Assembly: GCA_027578815.1 (NCBI GenBank)
Contig: JANBTH010000199.1
Coordinates: 1 to 27,439, forward strand
DNA: 27,439 nucleotides
Source of the DNA: Coemansia sp. RSA 1804
Taxonomy: Eukaryota > Kickxellomycota > Kickxellomycetes > Kickxellales > Kickxellaceae
Direction of reading: 5' to 3'
Both the position numbers and the translations under genes were made by a program. Every line of letters begins with the position of its first letter. The first letter of the stretch is position 1. The notes under the pieces were generated by a model that saw only the letters and a list, made by a program, of their open reading frames with translations, made no database searches and had not been told where the DNA came from. Shown here piece by piece: positions 17,212-25,575 of the stretch.

Positions 17212-17509
17212 CTACAATATTTTAAGAATACAGAGACAAGTTGCACAAAGCGGTAAAAAAGCATGCACAATTAGAATGTGTTGTCAAGAGCAGCTCAAGG
17301 CCAGCTTCGAAACGGCATATATTGTATAAACACTGCCCCCGCATTCCACAAAACCATTCAGCCACCGCGTTCCAAAATGTCTGCAGAACAAGTTGGCTTC
17401 TTTACATGCTGAGCTATACAATCCGGCAATCACTGCAATAGTAGAGCATATAGTCACAATGCCATCATCGCTATACTACAAAGGGCGTGCACAATCCGGC
17501 ACCAGTGGC
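17212..17509 (-). other. RPL33 intron and leader region
   Basis: This should contain the first RPL33 exon and its intron. A branch-like TTCTAATTG lies about 55 bases before the acceptor. No canonical GTAAGT or GTATGT donor in the required phase was found. Nothing else was recognised. Confidence 0.4.
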
Positions 17510-18045
17510 CTATATCGCTCTAGAGTAGGAAATGCGAGGAACAATGTTGACATGGTAGAAAGGCTGTGCTACACACATGGCGGCTAACAGTATAACAACT
17601 GGAGGCCATACAGGGATCCCAAGATTGTTGCGACAGGCAAGCCAAGAAAAGAGAAACCAAGAGTGGTAAAGAAAACGCGAGTCGGGCATAAAGCACAAGC
17701 CTACTACTTCTAGCGGTGTCTCTGTCTTCATGAATTCGCCATTTAAGGCAATGTTCATTCTCTTCAAAATAAAAAATAAGCCTATTGTAACATTTAGGCA
17801 GATTCCAAGAGAATGAACAAATCAAATTCATAGAAAAGAAATGTCCCACCAAAAGGAAATAGAAAATAGCACATTCTGCTTGCTGATTGTTGCGTATCCA
17901 TCAGCTACCCAAGGCGAATCCATCCCAGCCGATTTCGTCCTCTGATCCCTGTTTGAGCCGCCTGCCAATTTTGATAGTTCCATGGATTCAACGTCTATTT
18001 CTACTTTAAGGTATTGGATACATGCCGAATATCGCTGGAGGCCAT
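17510..18045 (-). CDS. Candidate spliced gene for a small membrane protein
   Basis: ATG 18043-18045 opens exon 1 (18005-18045, MASSDIRHVSNTLK). A 43-base intron (GTAGAA...TTGGCAG) joins it to 17961, which reads RLKQGSEDEIGWDGFALG and then meets TGA at 17901-17903. A donor GTAGCT at 17908 allows a further 127-base intron ending AATAG at 17782. That leads into a long open exon with two hydrophobic stretches (VGLCFMPDSRFLYHSWFLF; VWPPVVILLAAMCVAQPF), ending TAG at 17510-17512. A different acceptor would use another open frame containing RLAFSLPLLVSLFLACLS. If not spliced further, the product is only 33 residues. No family recognised. It would lie between RPL33 and RRP1. Confidence 0.33.
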
Positions 18046-18434
18046 TGCGTCAAACTGATGTATATAAGGGATTATAAAAAACAGCGTAGTTGAAAGAGAG
18101 AGCTCGCTTGTTTTTTACTGAACGGTTCTTCACCCAGTTAAGCCCTTGGTGTTGCCTCATTTCAAGCCTTTAAAAAAGCACTGTAGCATGTTCTGTTGAT
18201 CATCCTCCGATCAGCGGATTAGTCAGCGCTTCTTGTGAAGGGGAATAAAAAGTTTAGCAAATTTGTGCCCACCACAAATATTTTTTTTCGTTACTTTAGC
18301 ACTGGTCGCAGAAATGAGAAAAATAAAAATAAAAACTTTTCCTTTTTCAAAGGCCCTTTTGTTCCTTTTTATTATACTCTTAGCATTATACTAGACCCGT
18401 ACGTTAACAAGACGCCATTTACGCTTACTTTGAC
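18046..18434. promoter_or_regulatory. RRP1 upstream region
   Basis: A TATATAAG-like box at 18060-18067 could serve either strand. It lies about 20 bases from the candidate ATG at 18045. The stretch before RRP1 is A/T-rich, with no clear RRPE or PAC box. No gene or RNA was recognised. Confidence 0.35.
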
Positions 18435-20357
18435 ATGGCTGAATTGACCGCAACCGAGCTAGCCTTTGGGAAGAGGCTGGCCCATGTGGACAAGAAAATC
18501 CGCGATAGAGCCCTTACGAGCATCAGCAATGTTCTGTCCACCGAGAAAAGCCTTGAGTATATGGATGTGCTTCGCCATTGGAAGGCTCTTTTCTATTGCT
18601 TTTGGCTTTCGGATAAGCCGCTTGTCCAGCAGGAGCTTGCGTGGGACCTTGCAGGTCTGATCCTTGCTTGCAAAGGCGACAACAGAGTCGAGTTTGTGCG
18701 TGCATTTTGGGAAACGGTATCGCGAGAATGGTTTGATGTTGACAAGCACCGAGTTGACAAATATCTTCTGCTAATGCGCCGTATTGTATATTTCACGTTT
18801 AAATCCATGGAGTCGAGCGGCTGGGATGAAAATATTGTTAGTGGCTATATGAAAGTGTATCAAGACTATCCTGTCAACCCCTCGGATCCACGCATTCCTA
18901 ACAGCATCCGGACACATGTTGCAGACGTCTATATTGATGAGATTGTTAGACTGGTGGCTAGCATACTGAAGGAAAGCGAAGACGGTCAAGGCAAAGCAGA
19001 GATTTCTCACATTCCGGTTGTGGCTCTGCTTGAGCCCTTTATGCGCTTTATTGGAACCTCCACAATAAGGCACTTACCTCCCAAGATACAAGAGACTGTG
19101 TTTGCCGATACTGTTGTTCGGATTGCGGAGGCTGAGGAACGTGCCAGTGCCGAGGACAACTCTGGCGACGAATTGGACGACTCAGAGGCGATGGATATTG
19201 ACAAGGACAATCAGACCGGAGACGAGGATCTGCGTGTTTTGGGCTTCCTTATTGAAGCGATACCCGAGATCAAGAAGCGACTGCTTGATATCTCTAGTGA
19301 AGAAGGAGTCTTGTCTTTGGGCCGCAAGCGGTTGCATCTGATTTACCAAATGCTTTCAGACACGTTCCCCGACGAAGAAAGCGATATAGTCTTCCCACAG
19401 CGCATAGTTGTAAAGGAGCCGATTGGCGCAGAAGAGCGCAAGCAAGCAGACAAACACAAGCGCAAGAAGGAGAACAAGAGGCGAGAGATGCTTGAGCGGA
19501 AGAAGAAAGCGAGATCGTTGGCGGGCAGCGTAATTGCCGCATCCGCGGATAATCTCGATGTCAATGCGCTTGAGAACCTTGCGACTGCAGAGGAGGAGCG
19601 TGGCTACCAAGAAGACGTTGATAGGGTTCACGAGATGGAGAAGCGTGCTGGATTCGATTTTGGCGAAGAGGCGGAAAAGAAAATTAAAAGTAAAAAGGCA
19701 ATGCGCATCGAAAAGAAGAGTACTAGAAAGAATGCTGCTTCCAAAACTGTTACAACTCAAGAGGAAATACCAGCGCTTGTTTCGGATGGACAGCCTGAAA
19801 ATGCGCCAGCACACATTAAAGACACAGCTATCAAGACAGACAGCGTGCAGAGAAGCGAAGGAGACGAGTGGGTTGTTGCCAAAAAGGAGAGCAACATGGG
19901 CATAGCAAACAATACGCATAAGCGCAAGCATGGCAATGAGTCTTCCCTGCTGCCTGGAGTTAAGAAGAGTGTTGTTATTAAAGAGAAAGGCCAGAATGAA
20001 GCAGCAGCTTCCAAGACACATTCCGCCAACATCAGACAAAAATCCAGAAAGAAGCATCTGTCGTGGGGACTGGACAACAACCTGACAAAACACTTTCTCA
20101 CCAAGGTGCCCATGCTTCCGCCATCGGAGCCTGTGGCAGTTGCCGAGGAGCCAGTACTGAAACCAGCCTTGCGCAAAGAGTCTGTGTATGCGAGCAATTC
20201 AGTCATCCGCGACAGACCGTCACTCCCACTAAAACCCATGGATCCTGAAGTTGTGACTACGCTGGTGTCAATGATCAAGCGCAAGCAGCACGTTGTTATC
20301 GGAAACTATGCATATATCCCCTCTAAGGCAGAAGGGGAACAGAATACACAGCGCTAG
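18435..20357 (+). CDS. RRP1: Ribosome biogenesis protein RRP1 (Nop52 family)
   Basis: The 640-residue product matches Rrp1/Nop52, a nucleolar protein needed for 27S pre-rRNA processing in 60S assembly. The conserved N-terminal ~220 residues include FGKRLAHVDKKIRDRAL, LRHWKALFYCFWLSDKPLVQ and FWETVSREWFDVDKHRVDKY, then LLLMRRIV. An acidic linker follows (DNSGDELDDSEAMDIDKDN). Next comes a strongly basic helical stretch (KQADKHKRKKENKRREMLER) and a low-complexity, Lys-rich region. A short conserved-looking C-terminus near VIRDRPSLPLKP completes it. It is longer than yeast Rrp1 (about 280 residues) and nearer animal RRP1 proteins. ATG 18435 begins the family's usual start. No intron is evident. 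Confidence 0.92.
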   Translation: MAELTATELAFGKRLAHVDKKIRDRALTSISNVLSTEKSLEYMDVLRHWKALFYCFWLSDKPLVQQELAWDLAGLILACKGDNRVEFVRAFWETVSREWFDVDKHRVDKYLLLMRRIVYFTFKSMESSGWDENIVSGYMKVYQDYPVNPSDPRIPNSIRTHVADVYIDEIVRLVASILKESEDGQGKAEISHIPVVALLEPFMRFIGTSTIRHLPPKIQETVFADTVVRIAEAEERASAEDNSGDELDDSEAMDIDKDNQTGDEDLRVLGFLIEAIPEIKKRLLDISSEEGVLSLGRKRLHLIYQMLSDTFPDEESDIVFPQRIVVKEPIGAEERKQADKHKRKKENKRREMLERKKKARSLAGSVIAASADNLDVNALENLATAEEERGYQEDVDRVHEMEKRAGFDFGEEAEKKIKSKKAMRIEKKSTRKNAASKTVTTQEEIPALVSDGQPENAPAHIKDTAIKTDSVQRSEGDEWVVAKKESNMGIANNTHKRKHGNESSLLPGVKKSVVIKEKGQNEAAASKTHSANIRQKSRKKHLSWGLDNNLTKHFLTKVPMLPPSEPVAVAEEPVLKPALRKESVYASNSVIRDRPSLPLKPMDPEVVTTLVSMIKRKQHVVIGNYAYIPSKAEGEQNTQR

Positions 20358-20684
20358 TCTGCTGCTATTTTTCTTTTCTTGTTTCGAATAAATGCCCATC
20401 AGTAGCTATTATAGGCGCACTTGATAAATAACTTACAAACACAAAAGTTGAAGGCGTTAGAAATAACATTGCACACTACCGATGATGACATGGATCAGAG
20501 TGATCCCTAAGATGTGACGCACCACAGAGATCAAGACAAAGGTTTTCTTTAAGACTCATTTACGCAACAAGATGGAGAAACTCTCTCTTGTCTAATGCGC
20601 CTTTATATTCGTTTAGAAAATAAAACACTGTTTTGAACGTAACCATTGAATTTTCTTTAGACTTTTATTTTTCCTATTTTTCAA
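20358..20684. other. Spacer between RRP1 and FAHD1
   Basis: AATAAA at 20387-20392, 30 bases after the RRP1 stop, may be its poly(A) signal. T-rich sequence precedes the FAHD1 ATG. ATGATGA at 20482-20488 looks like a snoRNA C box, but no CUGA D box follows at a suitable distance. No gene was found. Confidence 0.45.
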
Positions 20685-21507
20685 ATGTCGATTCGCTCAT
20701 TTGCCCAGACAGGCCGAAAGATTGTAGCTATCGGAAGGAACTTTAGGTATGCTTCAACGCATTTGTTAAAGTGGGATCTGTTTATATAAGAAAAGTACAA
20801 ATTATTGACCAGCAAAAGTCGAAGGAGGAGCGTTTTTTCTCTGGATAACATGGTGATGGAGATGTATACATGTATGGCATAACACATTGCTACGTTTGCA
20901 TTGATATAGCGAACATGCAAAGGAGCTTGGCAACGCAGTTCCGAAGGCGCCGTTCCTTTTCCTGAAACCAACGTCATCGTATGTCTTATCGCCAGGAAAG
21001 ATCGAGATCCCTCGTGGATGCATTGTTCACCATGAGGTGGAGCTTGGAGTAGTCATAGGCAAAAAAGGACGGGATATTAAGGCGGCCGATGCGTTCGATC
21101 ACGTAGCAGGGTATGCGTTGGCGCTGGACATGACAGCGCGTAATCTACAGGACGAAGCAAAGGCAAATGGGCTGCCATGGTCCGCTGCAAAGGGGTTTGA
21201 CACATTTACCCCGATCGGAGAGTTTATTCCGGCTACCAGCATTCCTGATCCGCAAAAAGTTCGGCTGTGGGTCAAAGTGGCTGGACAGGTCAAGCAAGAC
21301 GGAACGACTGATGCAATGGTATTCCAAATACCGCAGCTTATTGAGCATATCAGCGGGATTATGACACTCGAGGAAGGCGATCTTATCTTGACTGGAACGC
21401 CTAAGGGTGTTGGGCCAATTGCTGTTGGCGACCGTGTCGTTGCAGGGCTTGAATATAAGAGCGAAGAGCTGAGCCGTATCGAGTTTGAGGCCATTGCTCG
21501 TAATTAA
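20685..21507 (+). CDS. FAHD1: FAHD1-type acylpyruvase/oxaloacetate decarboxylase (two exons)
   Basis: Exons 20685-20746 and 20910-21507 flank a 163-base intron (GTATGC...GATATAG). The join gives IGRNFSEHAKELGNAVP and a 219-residue protein of the fumarylacetoacetate hydrolase superfamily. Such enzymes cleave acylpyruvates and decarboxylate oxaloacetate, usually in mitochondria. The His23/Glu26 dyad corresponds to human His30/Glu33. Metal ligands are Glu63 and Glu65 (HHEVELGVV) and Asp94 (ALDMTARN). LPWSAAKGFDTFTPIG and LILTGTPKGVGP are further signatures. ATG 20685 fits the human start (GKNIVCVGRNY). A start within exon 2 would remove the dyad. No strong presequence is visible. Confidence 0.93.
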
Positions 21508-21807
21508 AGATATGATGGTAGATTTTCTTTTGGCCTTTAAAGGACAAGTGAGAGGAAAGACGTTGGTGACGTGGTTGCCTGAAATTGGCTGGGCTGGGCT
21601 GTTGCATATGTGCTGGTCAGGAAGATGTGGCAGTTACCTCCTTTTTCTGCTTTCTTGTCATCACAAGGAGTCCTGCTTCTTTACATCTTGCTTTTCTTGC
21701 GAATCTGAATTGTTCATTGTTCTGTTGAGTAATTGGAGTCGTTATTATCTTCTACTAGTGCACTTTGTTCTCTATCAGCACGTCTTGGCCGACATTGAAA
21801 GGGGAAA
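21508..21807 (+). promoter_or_regulatory. Upstream region of the disulfide isomerase, with a UPRE-like box
   Basis: TGACGTGG at 21567-21574 equals the core bound by XBP1-type bZIP factors of the unfolded protein response, 234 bases before the start codon. The rest is T-rich leader. An open frame across this region ends in TGA overlapping the next gene's ATG (21808-21811). It has coding-unlike composition and was not called. Confidence 0.4.
21567..21574 (+). promoter_or_regulatory. UPRE-like TGACGTGG element
   Basis: This is an exact match to the metazoan unfolded-protein-response core, with an ACGTG bZIP centre. It lies upstream of an HDEL-tailed disulfide isomerase, a class commonly induced by ER stress. 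Whether this fungus uses the same site is inference. Confidence 0.4.
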
Positions 21808-23157
21808 ATGAAAATAGTTGGACAGCCGCTTATGCTGCTGGCAGCAGCGCTGGTGGCAAGTCCTGTTTTGGCGATGTTCGAGAAAGGGTCGCCAGTGAAA
21901 CAGCTCACACCATCAAACTTTGACCGCGTATTGAGCATGGGATTGCAGCCGACGTTTGTAGCGTTCTATGCGCCGTGGTGCGGACACTGCAAAAATCTGG
22001 AGACAAAGTATGAGCAGGCAGCCAGACGCACCGCAGGGATTGCACAGTTTTATGCTGTGAACTGCGATGAAGACAGCAACCGTGCGCTTTGTGGGCGGTT
22101 CAATGTTCAGGGGTTCCCAACAATAAAGGTTTTCACAGAGAAGCGTACAAAGCGCGGCAGCCGCAAGTCAGTTGACTACCGGGGAGAGAGGACGGCCCGT
22201 GCAATGGGCAGGTTTGCACGATCGGTTCTGCCAAATCTCAGCAAAAAGCTGAATAGCGACGGGTTGGAGGCGTTTGTTACAGGCACCAAGACTCCAAAGG
22301 CGGTTCTTTTTACAGAGCGAGAAAAGCGCAGTGATCTCTGGAAGGGAATCAGCGCACAGTTTGCCAACCAAGTGGACTTTGCACATATCAGCAGGCCTGG
22401 GAGGGCATTGTTAGAAAGGATGGGCATCGTCAGGCTCCCGGCAATTGTGGGGTACTCCAAGGCCGAAGAGCCGGAACACTTTGAAGTGTATGATGATGAG
22501 ATAAAGCACCAGCCGCTTTCAAAGTTTGTCAAACGTATATCTAGCGGCAAAACGAAGGCGGCTGGCGGCGCACGCAAGGGTGTAGCATCAGCAAAAGTAG
22601 AGGTGAAGGAGGTGGTTGGACAGGAAGACCTTGAGAGACTGTGCATTGACGAAGACAACAGATCCGAAATACCGGTTGTGTGTATATTCGGAGTAATGAC
22701 ATTGGATCCCGAGTTCCAGGAGTCGCGTGACGAACATGCGCAGGCACTGGAGGTTCTGCAAAGCGTGGCCAGCAACCAGCGCATGCGCAGCAGATACGCA
22801 GAGCGCGATCCAGCTGACGATTGGAGTAGCACGGCGGACAAGGACGGAGGAGAGGACGAGGACGAGGATGAAGAGCGCCGGAGCAAGAATGCTCTTGAGC
22901 CGCCATTCCGAGTGTTGTGGGCAAACGCACTTGGCGAAGCAGGAAAGCAGCTTTGCACAATCCTGGGGCTTTCCGACGACCTCCCAGCCGTGGTTGCGGT
23001 CAGTCCACGCAAGAAGGCAGCAGCGCCTTACGTGGGGTCCTTTGACAGCGCAGACGTTCTGGAGTGGGCTGAAGCGTGCTATCGGGGCCACGGGATGCGG
23101 CGAATCGCGTCCGAGCTTCGCATCGGAGCCAGACCTCGCGCGCACGACGAGCTTTGA
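21808..23157 (+). CDS. ER protein disulfide isomerase with one thioredoxin domain and HDEL
   Basis: The 449-residue product enters the ER by an N-terminal signal (hydrophobic MLLAAALVASPVLA at ~8-22) and is retained by a C-terminal HDEL. The thioredoxin domain (~30-140) has the active site WCGHCK with Cys58 and Cys61, and the cis-proline motif GFPTIKVF. A second domain (~150-270) lacks CxxC, followed by an acidic run (EDEDEDEERR near 350) and a divergent C-terminal domain. The single CGHC and HDEL resemble yeast Mpd1, or a P5/PDIA6 protein that lost one active domain; P5 normally has two. It would oxidise or shuffle disulfides of secreted proteins. ATG 21808 starts the signal peptide. Confidence 0.9.
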   Translation: MKIVGQPLMLLAAALVASPVLAMFEKGSPVKQLTPSNFDRVLSMGLQPTFVAFYAPWCGHCKNLETKYEQAARRTAGIAQFYAVNCDEDSNRALCGRFNVQGFPTIKVFTEKRTKRGSRKSVDYRGERTARAMGRFARSVLPNLSKKLNSDGLEAFVTGTKTPKAVLFTEREKRSDLWKGISAQFANQVDFAHISRPGRALLERMGIVRLPAIVGYSKAEEPEHFEVYDDEIKHQPLSKFVKRISSGKTKAAGGARKGVASAKVEVKEVVGQEDLERLCIDEDNRSEIPVVCIFGVMTLDPEFQESRDEHAQALEVLQSVASNQRMRSRYAERDPADDWSSTADKDGGEDEDEDEERRSKNALEPPFRVLWANALGEAGKQLCTILGLSDDLPAVVAVSPRKKAAAPYVGSFDSADVLEWAEACYRGHGMRRIASELRIGARPRAHDEL

Positions 23158-23261
23158 GCAGCAGTGAGCTTTGCGAGTGTGGTTGTTGTTTCCAGTACAT
23201 CTTTTCAAATTGGCATGGTAGATCAAGAAATAAACATGTACTAAGCTAGGTATAGGGCGGG

Positions 23262-24187
23262 TTACTCGACATCCATGGCAACATCCATAGCGACATCCAT
23301 GTGCACGGGCGCGCTGTGCTTGGCATCGGCTGCCATCTTCTCGTCATCGTCGGGCTCTTCGTAGTCGCTGGCCAGCTCAGCCTCGTCCTGCTCCTCCGTC
23401 ATGGCGAGATCCACCTCACCTCCATCGTCTTCGTCTTCCTCGTCCTCATCTTCTTCCTCATCCTCCTCGTCGTCACCATCATCGTCTGCAGCTTCGGCGT
23501 CCATTTCAGCGTCGGAGCCGTCTGCGCCCTGCGCTGGAGGCGCATCCGCCCTGTGCGGATCGTCCCAGTTGATGGGGAAGCGCGTGACGCGGGGCTTGTC
23601 GGCCAGGATGCTGCGACTAACCTTGTCCAGCTGCGGCACGTCTGGCGGGTTCTGCTGTAGTTCCTCGTCCGCGTACGCGTTGTCCACATAGTAGCCTATT
23701 CGCTCGAACTCCTTGTCTTTGTATGAGCACGTCAGCAGAACCACCGCCACACCCACCAGATCCTCCTTCGGAATCTTCTCGACCTTTGGCGCCTCCGCTA
23801 CAAACTCAAACCTGTTTACTCCAACTGGCACCGGCCCCACAAGGAGCGAGTCCAGCTCCTGGTCTAGTGCTGTGTTTTCCGCCGACCCGACGTAGACAAT
23901 CTTGAATTCCAGATCTACACTTCGCCAAACATCACCACATAAACATCAGTCAGGCGCCGTCTTAAGTAAACAAGGTCACTGTCCCTCCGCCGTACATACA
24001 GCAGTAGAAGAACGGGCGCGCGAGGCAGAACATGATGTCAAATAAAACAACAATAACAACAATACAAAAACAACATACCGTCTTGGAGCGGAGAGAGACA
24101 TTCGAATGTCACCTCAAACCGGTATGGCGCTAGAAAGTGCGACTTGGGCTCCGGGATGCTGACGTTTAAGATCCGGACTACGCTCAT
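23262..24187 (-). CDS. ASF1: Histone H3-H4 chaperone ASF1 (two exons)
   Basis: Exon 1 24079-24187 and exon 2 23262-23914 flank a 164-base intron (GTATGT...GTGTAG). The join SPLQD|DLEFKIVYVGSA restores the ASF1 sandwich, giving 253 residues. The core is residues ~1-155: MSVVRILNVSIPEPKS, DQELDSLLVGPVPVGVNRFE, RIGYYVDNAYADEELQQNPP and KPRVTRFPINWD. These match the H3-binding surface and the segments used by HIRA/CAF-1 partners. The tail is strongly acidic (long Asp/Glu runs) and ends in a short MDVA repeat (HMDVAMDVAMDVE). ASF1 hands H3-H4 to CAF-1 and HIRA during replication and transcription. It converges on the disulfide isomerase with about 104 bases between stop codons. Confidence 0.96.
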
Positions 24188-24600
24188 GGCTTTTAGAGAA
24201 CTGGTACGCGTGTATCTTGGCTTGCCTATCGGGTAAAGCTGCTTTTGTGCAAGTTATGTAGTGCAGGAAAAGGCTGTCAGTGTGAAAAAAGTGTGTAGCG
24301 AATTGAAAAAACGAAAGAAAACAGAAGAATTGCACGAAACGCCTTCTGCCTGTCACGAACTTCTGTTTACTTCTTTAAAACATCCGTGTTCTTGTGCCTT
24401 TTCTTTGTGGTTCGGACCCGGGAGACAGGAAGAGAGGCGATGTTTCGCAGATGGTGTCTCCAGGGATTGGGGTGCTTTGGTTTGGTTTGGTTTGAGACGC
24501 CAGCTGTTTTTCGCTTTGTTTGTCAACATTACGCGTCTCCCTTGCCGCGTTTTTCGCGTTTCCCTTTTTTCGGCTGACTGAAGAGATCAATACAATTCAA
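24188..24600 (-). promoter_or_regulatory. ASF1 promoter with SBF/MBF-type cell-cycle boxes
   Basis: Four G1/S-type sites occur upstream of ASF1. ACGCGT (MluI cell-cycle box) lies at 24206-24211 and again at 24531-24536. CACGAAA (yeast SCB) lies at 24333-24339. TTTCGCG at 24552-24558 is CGCGAAA on the gene's strand, within an E2F-like TTTTTCGCGTTTCCC. The clustering suits S-phase control of a replication histone chaperone. Activity is inferred. Confidence 0.45.
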
Positions 24601-24947
24601 TCACTGTCGTTGACAGCCAAATTAGCGTGTTCCAATCAAGCGCCGCAGCTCCGCCAAAGTGGCTTGACTTTGTATAAGGCGCTTGCTTGGAAGAGGTGGC
24701 GCTCGGTCCCGTTTGAATTGTTTTTAGGCAACGAAACATCCGATCGTGCAAAACAAGTGGGAAAAGGACAAAACGTTCAAGCAAGGGCTATGCCGAGCCC
24801 AATGGCCTTGGTCTCGCATAGAGTTTTCCCTCTTGTTGATGTTTTTGGAACAAGCGGTTTTATAAGACCACTCCCCCTTGCGTGTGTTTGAAACTTATCC
24901 TCCGAAAACAATCAATCAGTGTTTGGGGTTTCAGTCCATTCGTGTGG
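24601..24947. other. Gap sequence with an unassigned open frame
   Basis: A plus-strand frame is open from about 24520 to TGA at 24889-24891 with coding-like composition (EEINTIQSLSLTAKLACSNQ; FELFLGNETSDRAKQVGKGQ). It has no ATG before 24790 and no convincing upstream exon, so it was not called. TATAAG-like boxes lie at 24672-24677 and 24860-24865. Confidence 0.3.
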
Positions 24948-25163
24948 ATGCCCAAACGCCTCTCTTTTCACACATCTGTGTTTGCGGTTTTGAAACAGAT
25001 CACAGCTTACCACTTTTCCATCCACCCCTGTGTTCATTGTTTGTCGCTCTGCAGCATGCGTTCTCTGCACAAAAGAGCATTAGCGCATTGGCAAAAGAGT
25101 ATTGGCGAAAGCCGGCCACTCCCCATTTCCATCATAACCACCAGTAGTGGAGTGGTTCAGTAA
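24948..25163 (+). CDS. Doubtful small open frame, 71 residues
   Basis: ATG 24948 is the first plus-strand ATG after a TATAAG box at 24860-24865, and TAA is at 25161-25163. The product is His- and Ser-rich, with a basic middle (MRSLHKRALAHWQKSIGE). No family, signal peptide or domain was recognised. An overlapping frame from 24878 is also open to 25147, so the stretch may simply be stop-poor. Confidence 0.2.
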   Translation: MPKRLSFHTSVFAVLKQITAYHFSIHPCVHCLSLCSMRSLHKRALAHWQKSIGESRPLPISIITTSSGVVQ

Positions 25164-25167
25164 CCAC
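25152..25167. repeat. Perfect 6-bp inverted repeat with a 4-base loop
   Basis: GTGGTT (25152-25157), loop CAGT, then AACCAC (25162-25167). AACCAC also occurs just upstream at 25137-25142. It overlaps the stop codon of the doubtful frame. Its role is unknown. Confidence 0.5.
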
Positions 25168-25410
25168 AGTCCCTTGGCCATAGAGTTACAATGCAGCATG
25201 AAAATATATAATATATTGATGGATGTGATTGGTACAGGCATGGCCTTATATTGATAAACAAGTTATTTTATCAAGAGAAAATATGAAGAACAGCACTCGT
25301 ACATCATTTATAAACATTCTGCAGTACTCTCGGTGCTTGTGTTAGAGGCTCTGTCTGGTCTTTTGCTACTGTTGGCAGAAACTCCTGTCTGGCTTTTTTA
25401 TTCCCTATGA
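25168..25410. other. AT-rich spacer downstream of the small secreted-peptide gene
   Basis: Contains an AT-rich core near 25200-25225. TTTATT at 25397-25402 reads AATAAA on the minus strand, 9 bases past the stop of the small secreted-peptide gene, and may be its poly(A) signal. No gene was found. Confidence 0.4.
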
Positions 25411-25575
25411 TTAGGAAACGGCCACGGGCCAGTCACGCTCAGGTGAGGAATCCGCACCACCGCCGTCTCTTTTAATTCCAGGCGTCCCGGCCCCAGGATG
25501 AGGTACGGGTGCCGCCAGCGATGCTGTTGCCGCGATGAGAACAAGAAACAGAGTGACAAAACTGAAATGGCGCAT
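25411..25575 (-). CDS. Small secreted peptide precursor, 54 residues
   Basis: ATG 25573-25575 begins a classic signal peptide: MRHFSFVTLFLVLIAATASL, with likely cleavage before APVPHPG (about residue 21 or 22). A short Pro/Gly-rich stretch follows, with a dibasic Lys35-Arg36 of Kex2 type, then an 18-residue tail, DGGGADSSPERDWPVAVS. There are no cysteines, so it is not a disulfide-rich effector. TAA 25411-25413 is followed within 10 bases by AATAAA on the same strand. The longer frame to 25647 relies on a non-ATG codon. The function is unknown. A secreted signalling or cell-surface peptide is possible, but nothing beyond secretion and processing is supported. Confidence 0.55.
   Translation of the reverse strand: MRHFSFVTLFLVLIAATASLAAPVPHPGAGTPGIKRDGGGADSSPERDWPVAVS

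Noticed and set aside
18050..18125. TGATGT ... CTGA pair suggesting a C/D snoRNA
   Set aside because: C box is imperfect, no guide complement could be assessed, and it overlaps a TATA-like promoter element.
19356..20093. 245-codon minus frame
   Set aside because: Antisense shadow of the Lys/Glu-rich part of RRP1.
20482..20600. C-box-like ATGATGA suggesting a C/D snoRNA
   Set aside because: No CUGA D box at a suitable distance and no terminal stem.
21485..21811. 108-codon frame overlapping the disulfide isomerase ATG
   Set aside because: Starts at TTG; Cys/Leu/Ser-rich composition is unlike a real protein. Most likely promoter and leader sequence.
22176..23012. 278-codon minus frame
   Set aside because: Ser-rich antisense shadow of the disulfide isomerase gene.
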